The notes beneath the pieces are model-generated. The model worked only from the letters and a program-made list of their open reading frames with translations, made no database searches and was not told the DNA's origin. Both the position numbers and the translations under genes were made by a program. A DNA stretch of 64,000 bases from Thiofilum sp. (GTDB taxonomy: Bacteria; Pseudomonadota; Gammaproteobacteria; Thiotrichales; Thiotrichaceae). The stretch spans positions 2,976,001 through 3,040,000 of the forward strand of contig NZ_JADJTF010000001.1 in assembly GCF_016711335.1 (NCBI RefSeq), written 5' to 3'. Below, in pieces: positions 26,207 through 34,427 of this stretch; position 1 is the stretch's first letter, and each line of letters starts with the position of its first letter.

Positions 26207-26226
26207 GGTAGACACCTAAGTCTACC
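26207..26226 (-). repeat. REP-like palindrome after hpd
   Basis: GGTAGAC-ACCTAA-GTCTACC, followed by CCTACC. The layout equals the palindrome at 14896 but with compensated arm changes. It lies 21 bases past the hpd stop and may serve as its transcript end. Confidence 0.55.
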
Positions 26227-26247
26227 CCTACCGATATGATGAATACC

Positions 26248-27321
26248 TTAGGCGGCTAATGTGCCACGTCTGATTTGATCACGCTCTAGCGATTCAAATA
26301 AGGCTTTAAAATTGCCCTCACCAAAGCCTTCATCTTCTTTTCGCTGAATAAACTCGAAAAATACGGGGCCTAATAAGGTTTGAGAAAAGATTTGGAGTAA
26401 TAAGCGCGGTGTGCCGCCTGCGGTTGAGCCGTCTAATAAAATCCCGCGCAGTTTAAGCTCCTCGACAGGCTCGCCATGATTGGGTAGGCGCTCCTCCAGC
26501 ATTTCATAGTAAATATGATTGGGGGCGGTCATTAAGGGAATACCCGCCGCACGTAGCGCATCCACACTTTGCAGCAAGTTATCACTCAGTAAGGCAATAT
26601 GTTGAATCCCTTCACCATTAAATTGCATGAGAAATTCTTCAATTTGCCCTGAGCCTTGCCCCGATTCTTCATTGAGTGGAATACGAATCAGATTATCAGG
26701 GGCAGTCATAGCGCGTGAAGTCAGTCCGGTGTATTCGCCTTTAATATCAAAATAGCGAATATCACGAAAATTAAATAAGCGCTCATAATAACTTCCCCAA
26801 AACGCCATACGCCCGCGATACACATTATGGGTGAGGTGATCGACCACTTTAAAACCATGCCCTTTAGGATGACGCTCTACGCCCTCAATCCATTCAAAAT
26901 CAATATCATAAATCGACTTGCCGTCTTCAAAGCGATCAATCAAATACAAAGGTGCGCCACCAATGCCTTTAATCGCTGGTAAGCGTAATTCCATAGGGCC
27001 TGTAGGAATGTCAATCGGTTGAGCGCCTAAATCGAGGGCGCGTTGATAGGCTTGGTGGGAGTCTTTGACTCGAAAAGCTAGACCACAGGCACTAGGGCCA
27101 TGCTCAGCAGCAAAGTACGCAGCAAGGCTTTTGGGTTCTCGATTGACAATGAAATTAATATCGCCCTGACGATAGAGCAGCACATCTTTAGAGCGATGTT
27201 GGGCGACTAGGCTAAAGCCCATTTTTTCAAATAAAGGTTCTAAAACATTAGGGGTAGGCGAGGCAAATTCAACAAATTCAAAACCCATTAATCCCATAGG
27301 ATTTTCATAAGCAGTAGACAT
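26248..27321 (-). CDS. hpd: 4-hydroxyphenylpyruvate dioxygenase
   Basis: A 357-residue Fe(II) dioxygenase that converts 4-hydroxyphenylpyruvate to homogentisate in tyrosine catabolism (also a route to plastoquinone- or pyomelanin-type products). Two vicinal-oxygen-chelate halves are visible. The iron ligands are the His of VVDHLTHNV, the His of GIQHIALLS and the Glu of PVFFEFIQRK. The blocks FWGSYYERLFNF and SRAMTAPDNLIRIPLNE are diagnostic. No hmgA or fahA is adjacent, so the rest of the pathway lies elsewhere. The upstream gap is 361 bases and contains a small ORF on the same strand. Confidence 0.97.
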   Translation of the reverse strand: MSTAYENPMGLMGFEFVEFASPTPNVLEPLFEKMGFSLVAQHRSKDVLLYRQGDINFIVNREPKSLAAYFAAEHGPSACGLAFRVKDSHQAYQRALDLGAQPIDIPTGPMELRLPAIKGIGGAPLYLIDRFEDGKSIYDIDFEWIEGVERHPKGHGFKVVDHLTHNVYRGRMAFWGSYYERLFNFRDIRYFDIKGEYTGLTSRAMTAPDNLIRIPLNEESGQGSGQIEEFLMQFNGEGIQHIALLSDNLLQSVDALRAAGIPLMTAPNHIYYEMLEERLPNHGEPVEELKLRGILLDGSTAGGTPRLLLQIFSQTLLGPVFFEFIQRKEDEGFGEGNFKALFESLERDQIRRGTLAA

Positions 27322-27682
27322 GGTAATACTCCAGATACGTTTAATTCAGTCAATTTTTTTAATTAGCTATAAATTAACGTAAGGCAGGTGGGCCTTCAGA
27401 ACGTCCGCGCATGCTACGAGCGAGGTGTTGTCCCATGATGAGTACTAGCCTACCGGGGGCTGTCATGATGTGTGTGGTGTCCTAGCATTGGTGGTTAGAA
27501 GGGCTGTAGCTTAAAGAAGTTTAGTAACTGATGCAAATAGCTGCTTTTTTAGTTTTGTTGGTGTGGATAGTGTGCTTGCAAGTGGGTGTTTAGTTAGCCA
27601 CTGGTTATAGTCTTGATTGAGTATTATAGTGGCTAGATGGGGCACAAGGAGTGTCATGATGAGTGCTGATCCACGTGACTAG
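27322..27682. other. Intergenic stretch between hpd and hcr
   Basis: 361 bases containing the 30-codon ORF at 27374-27466 and presumably the hpd promoter. The remaining ~210 bases show no gene, RNA or repeat. Confidence 0.5.
27374..27466 (-). CDS. Possible 30-residue ORF upstream of hpd
   Basis: ATG at 27466 to TAA at 27374 gives a 30-residue basic peptide (MTAPGRLVLIMGQHLARSMR, then GRSEGPPALR), ending 52 bases before hpd. Codon use is GC-richer than the surrounding DNA. There is no well-spaced ribosome site (AGGA at about -16), so translation is unproven. It could be a leader peptide of hpd or a gene remnant. Confidence 0.35.
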   Translation of the reverse strand: MTAPGRLVLIMGQHLARSMRGRSEGPPALR

Positions 27683-28741
27683 CTAACACTTGTCTTGACA
27701 ACAAGCATTTTGCGTTTGAGCCACACCATAATGCTCGTAAATCAACTGATCTTTACTAATATTAAACTCCTCCGCTATTTCAGCAATACGCTCAATCAAA
27801 CTATTAGATCCACAAATATAAATATCAGGCGTAGTGTGAATAGTTTGTAGGAGTGATCTAAACGCTTCCACTACTGAGCCATGGAAACCCTGCCAAACAG
27901 GTGAGGCCTCTTGTACGCATATCTGGTAATGCAAATTCGGATAGTCTGTGGCTAAATCAGCCAGTTCTTGCTGATAAAATACCTCATCTTCGTACCATAC
28001 GCCGAATAATAACTGCACCTCATGCGGCTCTTGCCATTCTCCCATACGGCGCAACATGGACATGACTGAGGCTAGACCACACCCCCCTGCAATAAAGTAG
28101 CGCGGGCGTAAGCCCCGGTCTTGTAAGGTAAAATTACCACTAGCACCTTGTAGAGTGAGCGTGTCACCCACTTGAGCTTGTTCAGTGATATAGTGCGCAA
28201 ATTGTCCCTGTGGGCGGAGCTTAATTAATAGCTCCAGTACACCATCCCAATTAGGCGCATTTGCCAGTGAGTAAGCGCGTTTGATCTCAGTATTGGGAAT
28301 CCAGATTTCAATATATTGCCCCGGCTCAAATGCTAGGCTGAGATTACCTTCATCATCTTCAAGCAATTCCAATTTGAGCTGTAAGGTATCAGCAGTGAGA
28401 TAGTTTTTTTCTAGCAAAATGGCTTGGCGAATAGGTAAAGGCTGTTTGCGTACTTGTTCAGCGTCATAAGGCAATACCACTTGTAAATCACTGCGTGGGT
28501 AAGTACGGCACAACAGTACTTGGTTTGTATGAGCAATGCTGCTAGCAATATCGGGATCAATCGCTTGTATATAATGCCCCTTTGCTGTGCCGATACAGGC
28601 GCCACAACTCCCTGAACGGCATTGACTGATTAAATACAACTGTGCTCGTTCCGCAGCACTAACAATATCCTCGCCATCGCTACAACTAAATTGCAGCACT
28701 TGCTCATCACGGGTAATTAATTGAATCTGGAATTCCTGCAT
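27683..28741 (-). CDS. hcr: NADH oxidoreductase partner of hybrid-cluster protein (2Fe-2S/FAD/NAD)
   Basis: A 352-residue electron-transfer flavoprotein. The N-terminal plant-type ferredoxin has CRSGSCGACIGTA plus a later LLCRTYP cysteine. The FAD-binding RAYSLANAP motif follows, then the NAD domain with FIAGGCGLASVMSMLR and the ending DIYICGSNSLIERI. The ferredoxin-first order is that of MmoC/BenC-like reductases; E. coli Hcr has it last. Placement directly downstream of hcp supports an Hcr role in feeding electrons to Hcp. ATG 28741 is used, with AGGTG upstream. The cysteine-rich tail CCQDKC is unusual. Confidence 0.8.
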   Translation of the reverse strand: MQEFQIQLITRDEQVLQFSCSDGEDIVSAAERAQLYLISQCRSGSCGACIGTAKGHYIQAIDPDIASSIAHTNQVLLCRTYPRSDLQVVLPYDAEQVRKQPLPIRQAILLEKNYLTADTLQLKLELLEDDEGNLSLAFEPGQYIEIWIPNTEIKRAYSLANAPNWDGVLELLIKLRPQGQFAHYITEQAQVGDTLTLQGASGNFTLQDRGLRPRYFIAGGCGLASVMSMLRRMGEWQEPHEVQLLFGVWYEDEVFYQQELADLATDYPNLHYQICVQEASPVWQGFHGSVVEAFRSLLQTIHTTPDIYICGSNSLIERIAEIAEEFNISKDQLIYEHYGVAQTQNACCQDKC

Positions 28742-28749
28742 AATCACAC

Positions 28750-30405
28750 CTATTGGGCTGCTGTAGCTAAAGCCGTTTTTAAATCAGCTTCGGGGGTATG
28801 ATTTACGCGAATATCAAAGCGCTCTTGTAGTACGGCTAATAAGTTAGGAGTGAGATAGACGGGTAAGGTTGGACCCAAATGAATACCTTTCACCCCAACA
28901 GCTAAGAGTGATAACAACACAGCCGTGGCTTTTTGTTCAAACCATGAAATCATCAGCGATAAAGGCAAGTCGTTTACACCGCAACCAAAGGCCCCCGCTA
29001 AGGCACTGGCAATTTTAATTGCCGAATGGGCGTCATTGCATTGTCCTAAATCGAGTAAGCGCGGAATGCTGCCAATCGTGCCAAATTCATGCTGATTAAA
29101 ACGATATTTAGCACAACCGAGTGTTAATACCACCGTATTGTCGGGAGTGCTTTGTGCCAGCTCAGTGTAGTAATTGCGTCCGGGTTTTGCCCCATCACAA
29201 CCACCAATCACAAAGAAATGTTGAATCGCACCTGCTTTGACCCCTTCAATCACCTTATCAGCTACACCTAATACTGTGTGATGGCCAAAGCCTGTAGTAA
29301 TAAGCTTTTCAGGCGCGGTTTCTTTAAAGCCGGGGAGTGCTTTAGCGGCCTGAGTCACCATTTTATAATCATTATTATCAATATGACGTACACCCGACCA
29401 ACCCACAGGGCCTGCGGTAAAAAGGCGTTGCTTATAGCTTTTATCTGGTTCAATCAGGCAATTTGAGGTTAACACAATCGGGCCGGGAAACTCGGCAAAC
29501 TCGATTTGTTGGTTTTGCCATGCCGTACCGTAATTACCCACTAAATGCGCATAGCATTTCAAGCCCGGATAAGCATGTGCAGGGAGCATTTCGCCGTGGG
29601 TATAAACATTCACGCCACTGTCTTTAGTTTGCTCTAGAATTTGCGCTAAATCATGTAGGTCATGACCACTAACTAAAATCGCTTTGCCCGCTACCGGACT
29701 AACACGCACTTGAGCGATGGTTTGATTACCAAAAGTTTCAGTATTAGCGCGATCCAGTAACTCCATGACGCGCAGATTGATAGTACCGACCACTAAAGAC
29801 TGAGCGAGTAGTTCATTGATATCAACGGGATCAGAGCCTAAATAGGCTAAAGTCTTATTGATATCAGCATCAATTTCAGCATCACGGAATCCTAAAGTAC
29901 GGGCATGATGGGAGTAAGCACAAACTCCTTTTAGACCATATAAAATCAACATGCGTAAACCAATGACATCTGCCCCAACCACTGCTTGATCACGGTTAAT
30001 GGCAGTAATCGGATGTTGTTTTAATAGTTCTTCCATTGTGCCAGCAGGTTGAAACGAGGCGGCGGCGATTAGGTCGATACTAGAAACGGTACTAGCTGCT
30101 AATGAGGCTTTTAATGAATCACGTAACTTAGCGGCTTGCTGGATTAGATTTACAAAGCGCGTGGCATTGAAATTTACATTGGTGAGTGTGGTAAACATGC
30201 CGTACTGGATAAAGTCATTAATCCCTTGATTGACCACACCAGCTTTGCGAGCGCGTTGGGCATAATCGGCTAAACCGAGGATTTGATAGACTAAAATATC
30301 TTGTAAATCAGAAGTGGTGGCTTCCTTGCCACAATTACCTTTTAACGAGGCACAACCGAGCACTTCACCGCTACGTTGGGTTTGTTCACATTGATAGCAA
30401 AACAT
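28750..30405 (-). CDS. hcp: Hybrid-cluster protein (hydroxylamine/NO reductase)
   Basis: A 551-residue cytosolic protein reducing NO (and hydroxylamine in vitro) and protecting against nitrosative stress. The N-terminal cysteines are C3-x2-C6-x11-C18-x6-C25, the [2Fe-2S]-type spacing seen in E. coli Hcp. The hybrid cluster ligands lie in regions such as VYTHGEMLPAHAYPGLK, LTSNCLIEP, VIGGCDGAKPGRNYY, VLTLGCAKYRFN and the GTIGSIPRLLDLGQCNDAHS block. It is followed by hcr 3 bases after its stop. An FNR/DNR-type box lies 66 bases upstream of its start, and a CRP/FNR regulator is transcribed divergently. Confidence 0.97.
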   Translation of the reverse strand: MFCYQCEQTQRSGEVLGCASLKGNCGKEATTSDLQDILVYQILGLADYAQRARKAGVVNQGINDFIQYGMFTTLTNVNFNATRFVNLIQQAAKLRDSLKASLAASTVSSIDLIAAASFQPAGTMEELLKQHPITAINRDQAVVGADVIGLRMLILYGLKGVCAYSHHARTLGFRDAEIDADINKTLAYLGSDPVDINELLAQSLVVGTINLRVMELLDRANTETFGNQTIAQVRVSPVAGKAILVSGHDLHDLAQILEQTKDSGVNVYTHGEMLPAHAYPGLKCYAHLVGNYGTAWQNQQIEFAEFPGPIVLTSNCLIEPDKSYKQRLFTAGPVGWSGVRHIDNNDYKMVTQAAKALPGFKETAPEKLITTGFGHHTVLGVADKVIEGVKAGAIQHFFVIGGCDGAKPGRNYYTELAQSTPDNTVVLTLGCAKYRFNQHEFGTIGSIPRLLDLGQCNDAHSAIKIASALAGAFGCGVNDLPLSLMISWFEQKATAVLLSLLAVGVKGIHLGPTLPVYLTPNLLAVLQERFDIRVNHTPEADLKTALATAAQ

Positions 30406-30470
30406 GAATGAGTCCTGAAATGATAGGTTTTTGATGCACTCACGATATGAAAAAATGTTGCTCGTGTGCC

Positions 30471-30484
30471 TTGACCCAGATCAA
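30471..30484. promoter_or_regulatory. FNR/DNR-type box between hcp and its regulator
   Basis: TTGACCCAGATCAA is a near-perfect match to TTGAT-N4-ATCAA. It is placed to activate hcp leftwards: a candidate -10 (CATATC on the minus strand, near 30446) lies about one and a half helical turns further on. It also sits in the upstream region of the divergent regulator. Confidence 0.75.
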
Positions 30485-30512
30485 GCCTTAAGTTTGTTAT
30501 ACTCATCAAATT

Positions 30513-30600
30513 AGCAATAGTACTCAGATATTCCTTCCGCAGTCGCTGTGAATACATCCTTGCCACCAAGACTGATCCAAAAACATCTGAATACTATTGC
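30513..30600 (+). repeat. Variant, shortened relative of the MITE-like repeat
   Basis: An 88-bp element with terminal inverted repeats GCAATAGTACTCAGAT / ATCTGAATACTATTGC. The core TCCTTCCGCAGTCGCTGTGA and then AATACATCCTTGCCACCAAG matches the interior of the 130-bp repeats. The ends differ from theirs yet pair with each other. It lies in the hcp-regulator intergenic region, 41 bases before the regulator start. Confidence 0.7.
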
Positions 30601-30641
30601 GCAAGTATTTGATAAGCCAAAGAGGGATAGGTGAGTAGTAC

Positions 30642-31310
30642 ATGGAGTCGTTGTTACAGGTAGCGCCGTTATTTAATGGTTTAAGCGCGGATGATCTAGC
30701 GCCCATTAGTGCGGCATCACGCTTAGTGAGTTTAAAGCCCAATACTTTATTATTTCGAGCCAGTGATCCTGCACTGCATTTTTTTCTAGTGACCAAGGGC
30801 AGTATGCGTTTGTACCGTTTGACCCCTGAAGGTAAGGAAAAGGTGATTGAGATCATTAGTGCGGGACAAACCTTTGCTGAGGCAGTAGCATTGGTGAATA
30901 AGCCTTACCCGGTATATGCCTCAGCATTAGAGCCAACTGAGTTAATTGCGATTCCCTCTCAAGTGCTGCGTGATCAAGTACTGATTAATCACGGACTAGC
31001 GTTTAAGATGCTAGCGAGTTTAAGCCTACGGATTCATGGTTTTTTAAATGATATTCACACCTTAAGCTTGGCAACCGCGCAGCAAAAAGTGGCGGGGTAT
31101 TTATTAGCCTTTTTAGAGCAATCAGATCATGAGCAAATCATTCGTTTACCTGCTACTAAAGCCATGATTGCCTCACGTTTAGGCTTGCAACCAGAAACCT
31201 TTTCACGCGTATTGTCAAAAATGAAAGAGCAGGGCGTGATTCAAGAGGATAAAAATCAAATTTTGATTTTATCATCTAGTGCGTTGAAACAATTAAGAGA
31301 CACCGCTTAG
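30642..31310 (+). CDS. CRP/FNR-family regulator, DNR-like
   Basis: A 222-residue transcription factor. The N-terminal cyclic-nucleotide-type beta-barrel covers residues 10-125 (APLFNGLSADDLAPIS, KGSMRLYRLTPEGKEKVIEI), and the C-terminal helix-turn-helix is IASRLGLQPETFSRVLSKM. The FNR cysteines are absent, so it is not an oxygen-labile FNR. The closest group I recognise is DNR/DnrD, which senses NO through haem. It is divergent from hcp-hcr across an FNR-type box, so it probably controls hcp. The DNR identity is inferred from context. Confidence 0.87.
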   Translation: MESLLQVAPLFNGLSADDLAPISAASRLVSLKPNTLLFRASDPALHFFLVTKGSMRLYRLTPEGKEKVIEIISAGQTFAEAVALVNKPYPVYASALEPTELIAIPSQVLRDQVLINHGLAFKMLASLSLRIHGFLNDIHTLSLATAQQKVAGYLLAFLEQSDHEQIIRLPATKAMIASRLGLQPETFSRVLSKMKEQGVIQEDKNQILILSSSALKQLRDTA

Positions 31311-31326
31311 ATAAGGGGCTGGATAT

Positions 31327-31950
31327 TCAGCCCACAATTAACCATAAACCTACCCCTATCATTAACGTTCCAGCAATGCGGTTGAGTAGGCGTACATTAC
31401 CGCGATCTAAGAGTAAATGACGCAAAGCTTGCCCACCGGTGGCATAGAGCAGCAAACAAATAAACTCCATAGTGAGAATCATAGCAATCAGCACCGCTAA
31501 TTGTGGTGCTAAGGGTTGGGTCTGGTTTAAAAAGGGCGGTAACAGTGAGATAAAAAACGCCCAGCCTTTAGGATTGGCGATAGCGGTAATAAAGCCTTTA
31601 AGGGCTAGATCGAGTGGTTTACTCGATGGTGGCGTATCAATGTTTTCTGGAATAGCTAAGCTGCCCCGTGAGCGCCACATTTCTATGCCGATCCAGCCTA
31701 AATACAACCCACCTGCGAGTTTAAATAGGGTAAATACCTCAGGGAATTGCAGCATAATAGTGGCGACCCCTACAGCAGCTAGGGCGGCAATAATCCCCAC
31801 GCCTAATAATTCCCCCGCCATCATCGGCAGACTACGCTTTAAACCTACCGACATACCCAAAGTCAATGCCAAGGTCATACACATGCCCGGCGTGACCGAG
31901 ACGAAAAAGAAAGTGGGAATAAATATAGCTAAGGTGCTTAGAGGCAACAT
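31327..31950 (-). CDS. LysE/RhtB-family amino-acid exporter
   Basis: A 207-residue inner-membrane protein with about six hydrophobic helices. The family blocks are FIPTFFFVSVTPGMCMTLAL at the N-terminus, the KLAGGLYLGWIGIEMWRS loop, and the GFITAIANPKGWAFFISLLP stretch. It likely exports a neutral or basic amino acid or a homoserine-lactone-like compound; the substrate is not readable from the sequence. It converges with the DNR-like regulator and has a small membrane protein gene 3 bases upstream, suggesting co-transcription. Confidence 0.92.
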   Translation of the reverse strand: MLPLSTLAIFIPTFFFVSVTPGMCMTLALTLGMSVGLKRSLPMMAGELLGVGIIAALAAVGVATIMLQFPEVFTLFKLAGGLYLGWIGIEMWRSRGSLAIPENIDTPPSSKPLDLALKGFITAIANPKGWAFFISLLPPFLNQTQPLAPQLAVLIAMILTMEFICLLLYATGGQALRHLLLDRGNVRLLNRIAGTLMIGVGLWLIVG

Positions 31951-31953
31951 GCA

Positions 31954-32193
31954 TTACACCTTTGGCTTAGGCAGTAGTTGAGCTAAGAGTTTCAGCAATA
32001 GTAAAACATAGGGTGTGCCATGTAGCACTAAATCAAACCAATCAATCGGCTTCACTAAGTCACCCGCCACTAGCATTTTGAGCTTTTCCCAAAGATGCGG
32101 TTCAGGGAAGAAGGGAGAAAGCCCTAAGGTTAACGCCGCCACGATTAATAAGCCCCAAGGCAATTTATCCATCCAACGGTGGAAGGTAGTCAT
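31954..32193 (-). CDS. Small two-helix membrane protein, unknown function
   Basis: 79 residues from ATG 32193 (MTTFHRWMDKLPWG); an in-frame ATG seven codons upstream is less likely. It has two hydrophobic segments, LPWGLLIVAALTLGLSPF and LHGTPYVLLLLKLLAQLL, separated by PEPHLWEKLKMLVAGDL. This pattern recurs in short proteins often labelled as transporter-related without evidence. It sits 3 bases before the LysE-family gene. Confidence 0.72.
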   Translation of the reverse strand: MTTFHRWMDKLPWGLLIVAALTLGLSPFFPEPHLWEKLKMLVAGDLVKPIDWFDLVLHGTPYVLLLLKLLAQLLPKPKV

Positions 32194-32296
32194 TATGCTG
32201 TCCTCATTATGCAATCAGGCTGATTGCTACCGAGAAGCGGAGGCGTTGTCAAGTGTTGTTGTTATTTATGTAAACACTGACTGAAAGTCTCTGGTG

Positions 32297-32323
32297 CTTA
32301 GCAAATACCAAATACTTGCTAAG
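32297..32323 (-). terminator. Hairpin downstream of the ferritin-like gene
   Basis: The stem CTTAGCAA/TTGCTAAG has an 11-base loop and lies 19 bases past the stop of the leftward ferritin-like gene. There is no strong T-run. Confidence 0.45.
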
Positions 32324-32341
32324 TCTGAGGATTGGAGGGGG

Positions 32342-33481
32342 TTATAGCAGGGTAGTAGGTAATTTACCGGAAAGGGCAGGTTCCCAGAGGCTAGTCTGTA
32401 ATTCATTAACTAGCTCCACACATTGATGGGCAGAGGGTTGTCCCAAAGCAGTCATGACTAAAGGATACTCATCGCCGGTGTTTACGGCTTTTAAGGCGGC
32501 TATGGCTTTGGACTGTGCAGCTCGAATAGTATTTTGCTCTTGTTGGGTCAATTGAGGCATGATCCAAGCATGAATAGCCCAAGATAAGGCAGCATGTTTA
32601 CTTTCTTCATCACTAATGTGTCCTATTATCTCACGAAATATCTCATGTTCGGCGGTCGCATATTGCCAGTAACCACAGGCTGCTGCATAAGTCTCATTGA
32701 TACAGCCTTGTACCGCATTTTCTAAGGCAATCTCGGCTAAAGAGCGTAGACGGAAATCATCAATGAATACTTCAGGTACTGAGGTAGCATAAGCTTGTGC
32801 CAATAGTCCCGCCATTTCAGCATGTTCAATCTCCTCGTTTATCGCTTCACGCGCCATTTGTATTAAAGCAGTAGGTGCTTGATAGGCTTCTAATTCACGA
32901 ACTAAATAGCGAAAGGCTGTCACTGCTGCTGTTTCCATCGAAGCCATTTCAGCAAAGTAATGCCCTAAGACATAATGTGTCGCAGGGGTTTGTAGGGTAG
33001 TGCCTTGAGTTAAGCGTCCACGAACAGGGCGTCTATGAAAAACAAGGGGTGAATAACATCCCGGTGCGTCGGTATAAGTAAATTGTGCCAAGGTATAAGT
33101 AGAGTCGCATTTTATATTCCCCTCGCGTCCAAATGATTGTGTTTCACATTGAGTAGCACGAAAGCTTTCAATCGTAGAAACAGTCATTTTGTATATATCA
33201 GTAGGTGCATGTTTTTGTTCAGCTAATACTTTGCACAGAGTGATGCATTCTTGAGTGGATAGTTTAGCCCGAAGTCCGGGAAGACCGCGTGTAAAGGAAT
33301 CTTTTTGTGGAGTACGTTTAATAGGAGTCCGGCAGATAGGTGCAACTCGTGCAGGAGTAGTAGCGTTAGTAGCCGTAGACGGGGTATTCGCATTAGCTAA
33401 AGGTGCTGCCAAAGCAGTCGTGCTAGATAAAGCGGCTACCACCGCACTTTGTAAAATAAGCGCAATAGACGATAGTTTCAT
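32342..33481 (-). CDS. Secreted ferritin-like domain protein
   Basis: 379 residues from ATG 33481 (MKLSSIALILQSAVVAALSS), which gives a clean signal peptide ending near TALAAP. A Thr/Ala-rich linker and a cysteine-containing region (ECITLCKVLAEQ, TQCETQSF) follow. A four-helix ferritin-like bundle spans ~160-330. Its repeated metal-type motifs are MASMETAAVTAFRYLVRELE, AINEEIEHAEMAG, CINETYAAACGYWQYATAEH and ISDEESKHAALSWAIH. The Glu/His spacing suggests a di-iron site. The export signal makes it a periplasmic or secreted ferritin-like enzyme or sensor of unknown substrate. Confidence 0.75.
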   Translation of the reverse strand: MKLSSIALILQSAVVAALSSTTALAAPLANANTPSTATNATTPARVAPICRTPIKRTPQKDSFTRGLPGLRAKLSTQECITLCKVLAEQKHAPTDIYKMTVSTIESFRATQCETQSFGREGNIKCDSTYTLAQFTYTDAPGCYSPLVFHRRPVRGRLTQGTTLQTPATHYVLGHYFAEMASMETAAVTAFRYLVRELEAYQAPTALIQMAREAINEEIEHAEMAGLLAQAYATSVPEVFIDDFRLRSLAEIALENAVQGCINETYAAACGYWQYATAEHEIFREIIGHISDEESKHAALSWAIHAWIMPQLTQQEQNTIRAAQSKAIAALKAVNTGDEYPLVMTALGQPSAHQCVELVNELQTSLWEPALSGKLPTTLL

Positions 33482-33672
33482 GAAGTATTTAGCCCTATGA
33501 ATGAAAAACACTTTTAAGTGTAGGAAGGGTAATTATTTATTTCAAGAGTGAAATTTTCAGATTTTTAGTTTAAAGAATCCTAATTAGGTCAAATAAATAA
33601 AAATCATAGGGCTAAATGTGTGGTTTAGTTATTTTTTGGAGTCTATTGTAGGAGCAATTTTTTAGATGGTTC

Positions 33673-34302
33673 TCAAAGTAGTTTGATTCCCTGTGGAGTT
33701 TCTATGTATGCCATTATAGCGCATTGTTTGGCGAAGCTGATTTCTACTGCTTTAGTAGTAACAAGACTCAAGCTAGTTATTAAGTTTTGAATCCGTTCTG
33801 GTTCGGGGTGAAAAAGTTTTAGCTTAAGTAAGCTCAGATGATGATCGGTAAGGTGTGTGGCAGGATGTGGTGTACTTTGCCATTCGATTAGGACTGGTGC
33901 TATACCTTGCAAAGGTAGTGAACCGTCATAGGGTATCGTAATCAACCAGTTAAGTAGCCCACGTGACATAGACTCTATATTACCTAGTTCTTCAGTAGCC
34001 TTTTGCAGGGTTTGTTGAATATTAGGTGTGTTAATTACCCAAGTAGCTAAACTGGGCTTAAAATTGTGTGATTTTTGATCTAAACCAAACCAACGCGGAC
34101 GTTGAGCATATACTTTGGGGTTAAGAGCTATAACTTCAAGGTAAATATCTTGACCTAATTTTAGCAAGCAATTATGAGTGCCCATGCGTATGTGCTCGCC
34201 ACCTGTCTGGGGTTTTACTCCTAAGTGTTCATATATCCATTGTGTACCTATTTCTAAACTAGGAGCGGTAATGACTAAATGATCCAGCTTATTAGCGTTC
34301 AT
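33673..34302 (-). CDS. Glyoxalase-like (VOC superfamily) protein
   Basis: A 209-residue protein. LDHLVITAPSLEIGTQWIYE at the start and GTHNCLLKLGQDIYLEVIAL match the glyoxalase-3-like branch of the VOC fold. The metal-site His near the N-terminus and the Glu in YLEVIAL are present. The substrate is unknown. A hydrolase gene lies 125 bases upstream on the same strand. Confidence 0.82.
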   Translation of the reverse strand: MNANKLDHLVITAPSLEIGTQWIYEHLGVKPQTGGEHIRMGTHNCLLKLGQDIYLEVIALNPKVYAQRPRWFGLDQKSHNFKPSLATWVINTPNIQQTLQKATEELGNIESMSRGLLNWLITIPYDGSLPLQGIAPVLIEWQSTPHPATHLTDHHLSLLKLKLFHPEPERIQNLITSLSLVTTKAVEISFAKQCAIMAYIETPQGIKLL

Positions 34303-34427
34303 AGTGTCTCTCCATTAATATTGTTATCTTCAACTCAGGTCATCAAGCACTAAGAATATTGTAGTTTAACTCCTAATGTGACTAGCTTTTAGAGGCTTAT
34401 TGTATATATAGGCATAAGCGAATTATT

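Noticed and set aside
27467..27682. An RNA element between hpd and hcr
   Set aside because: No conserved motif or strong stem visible.
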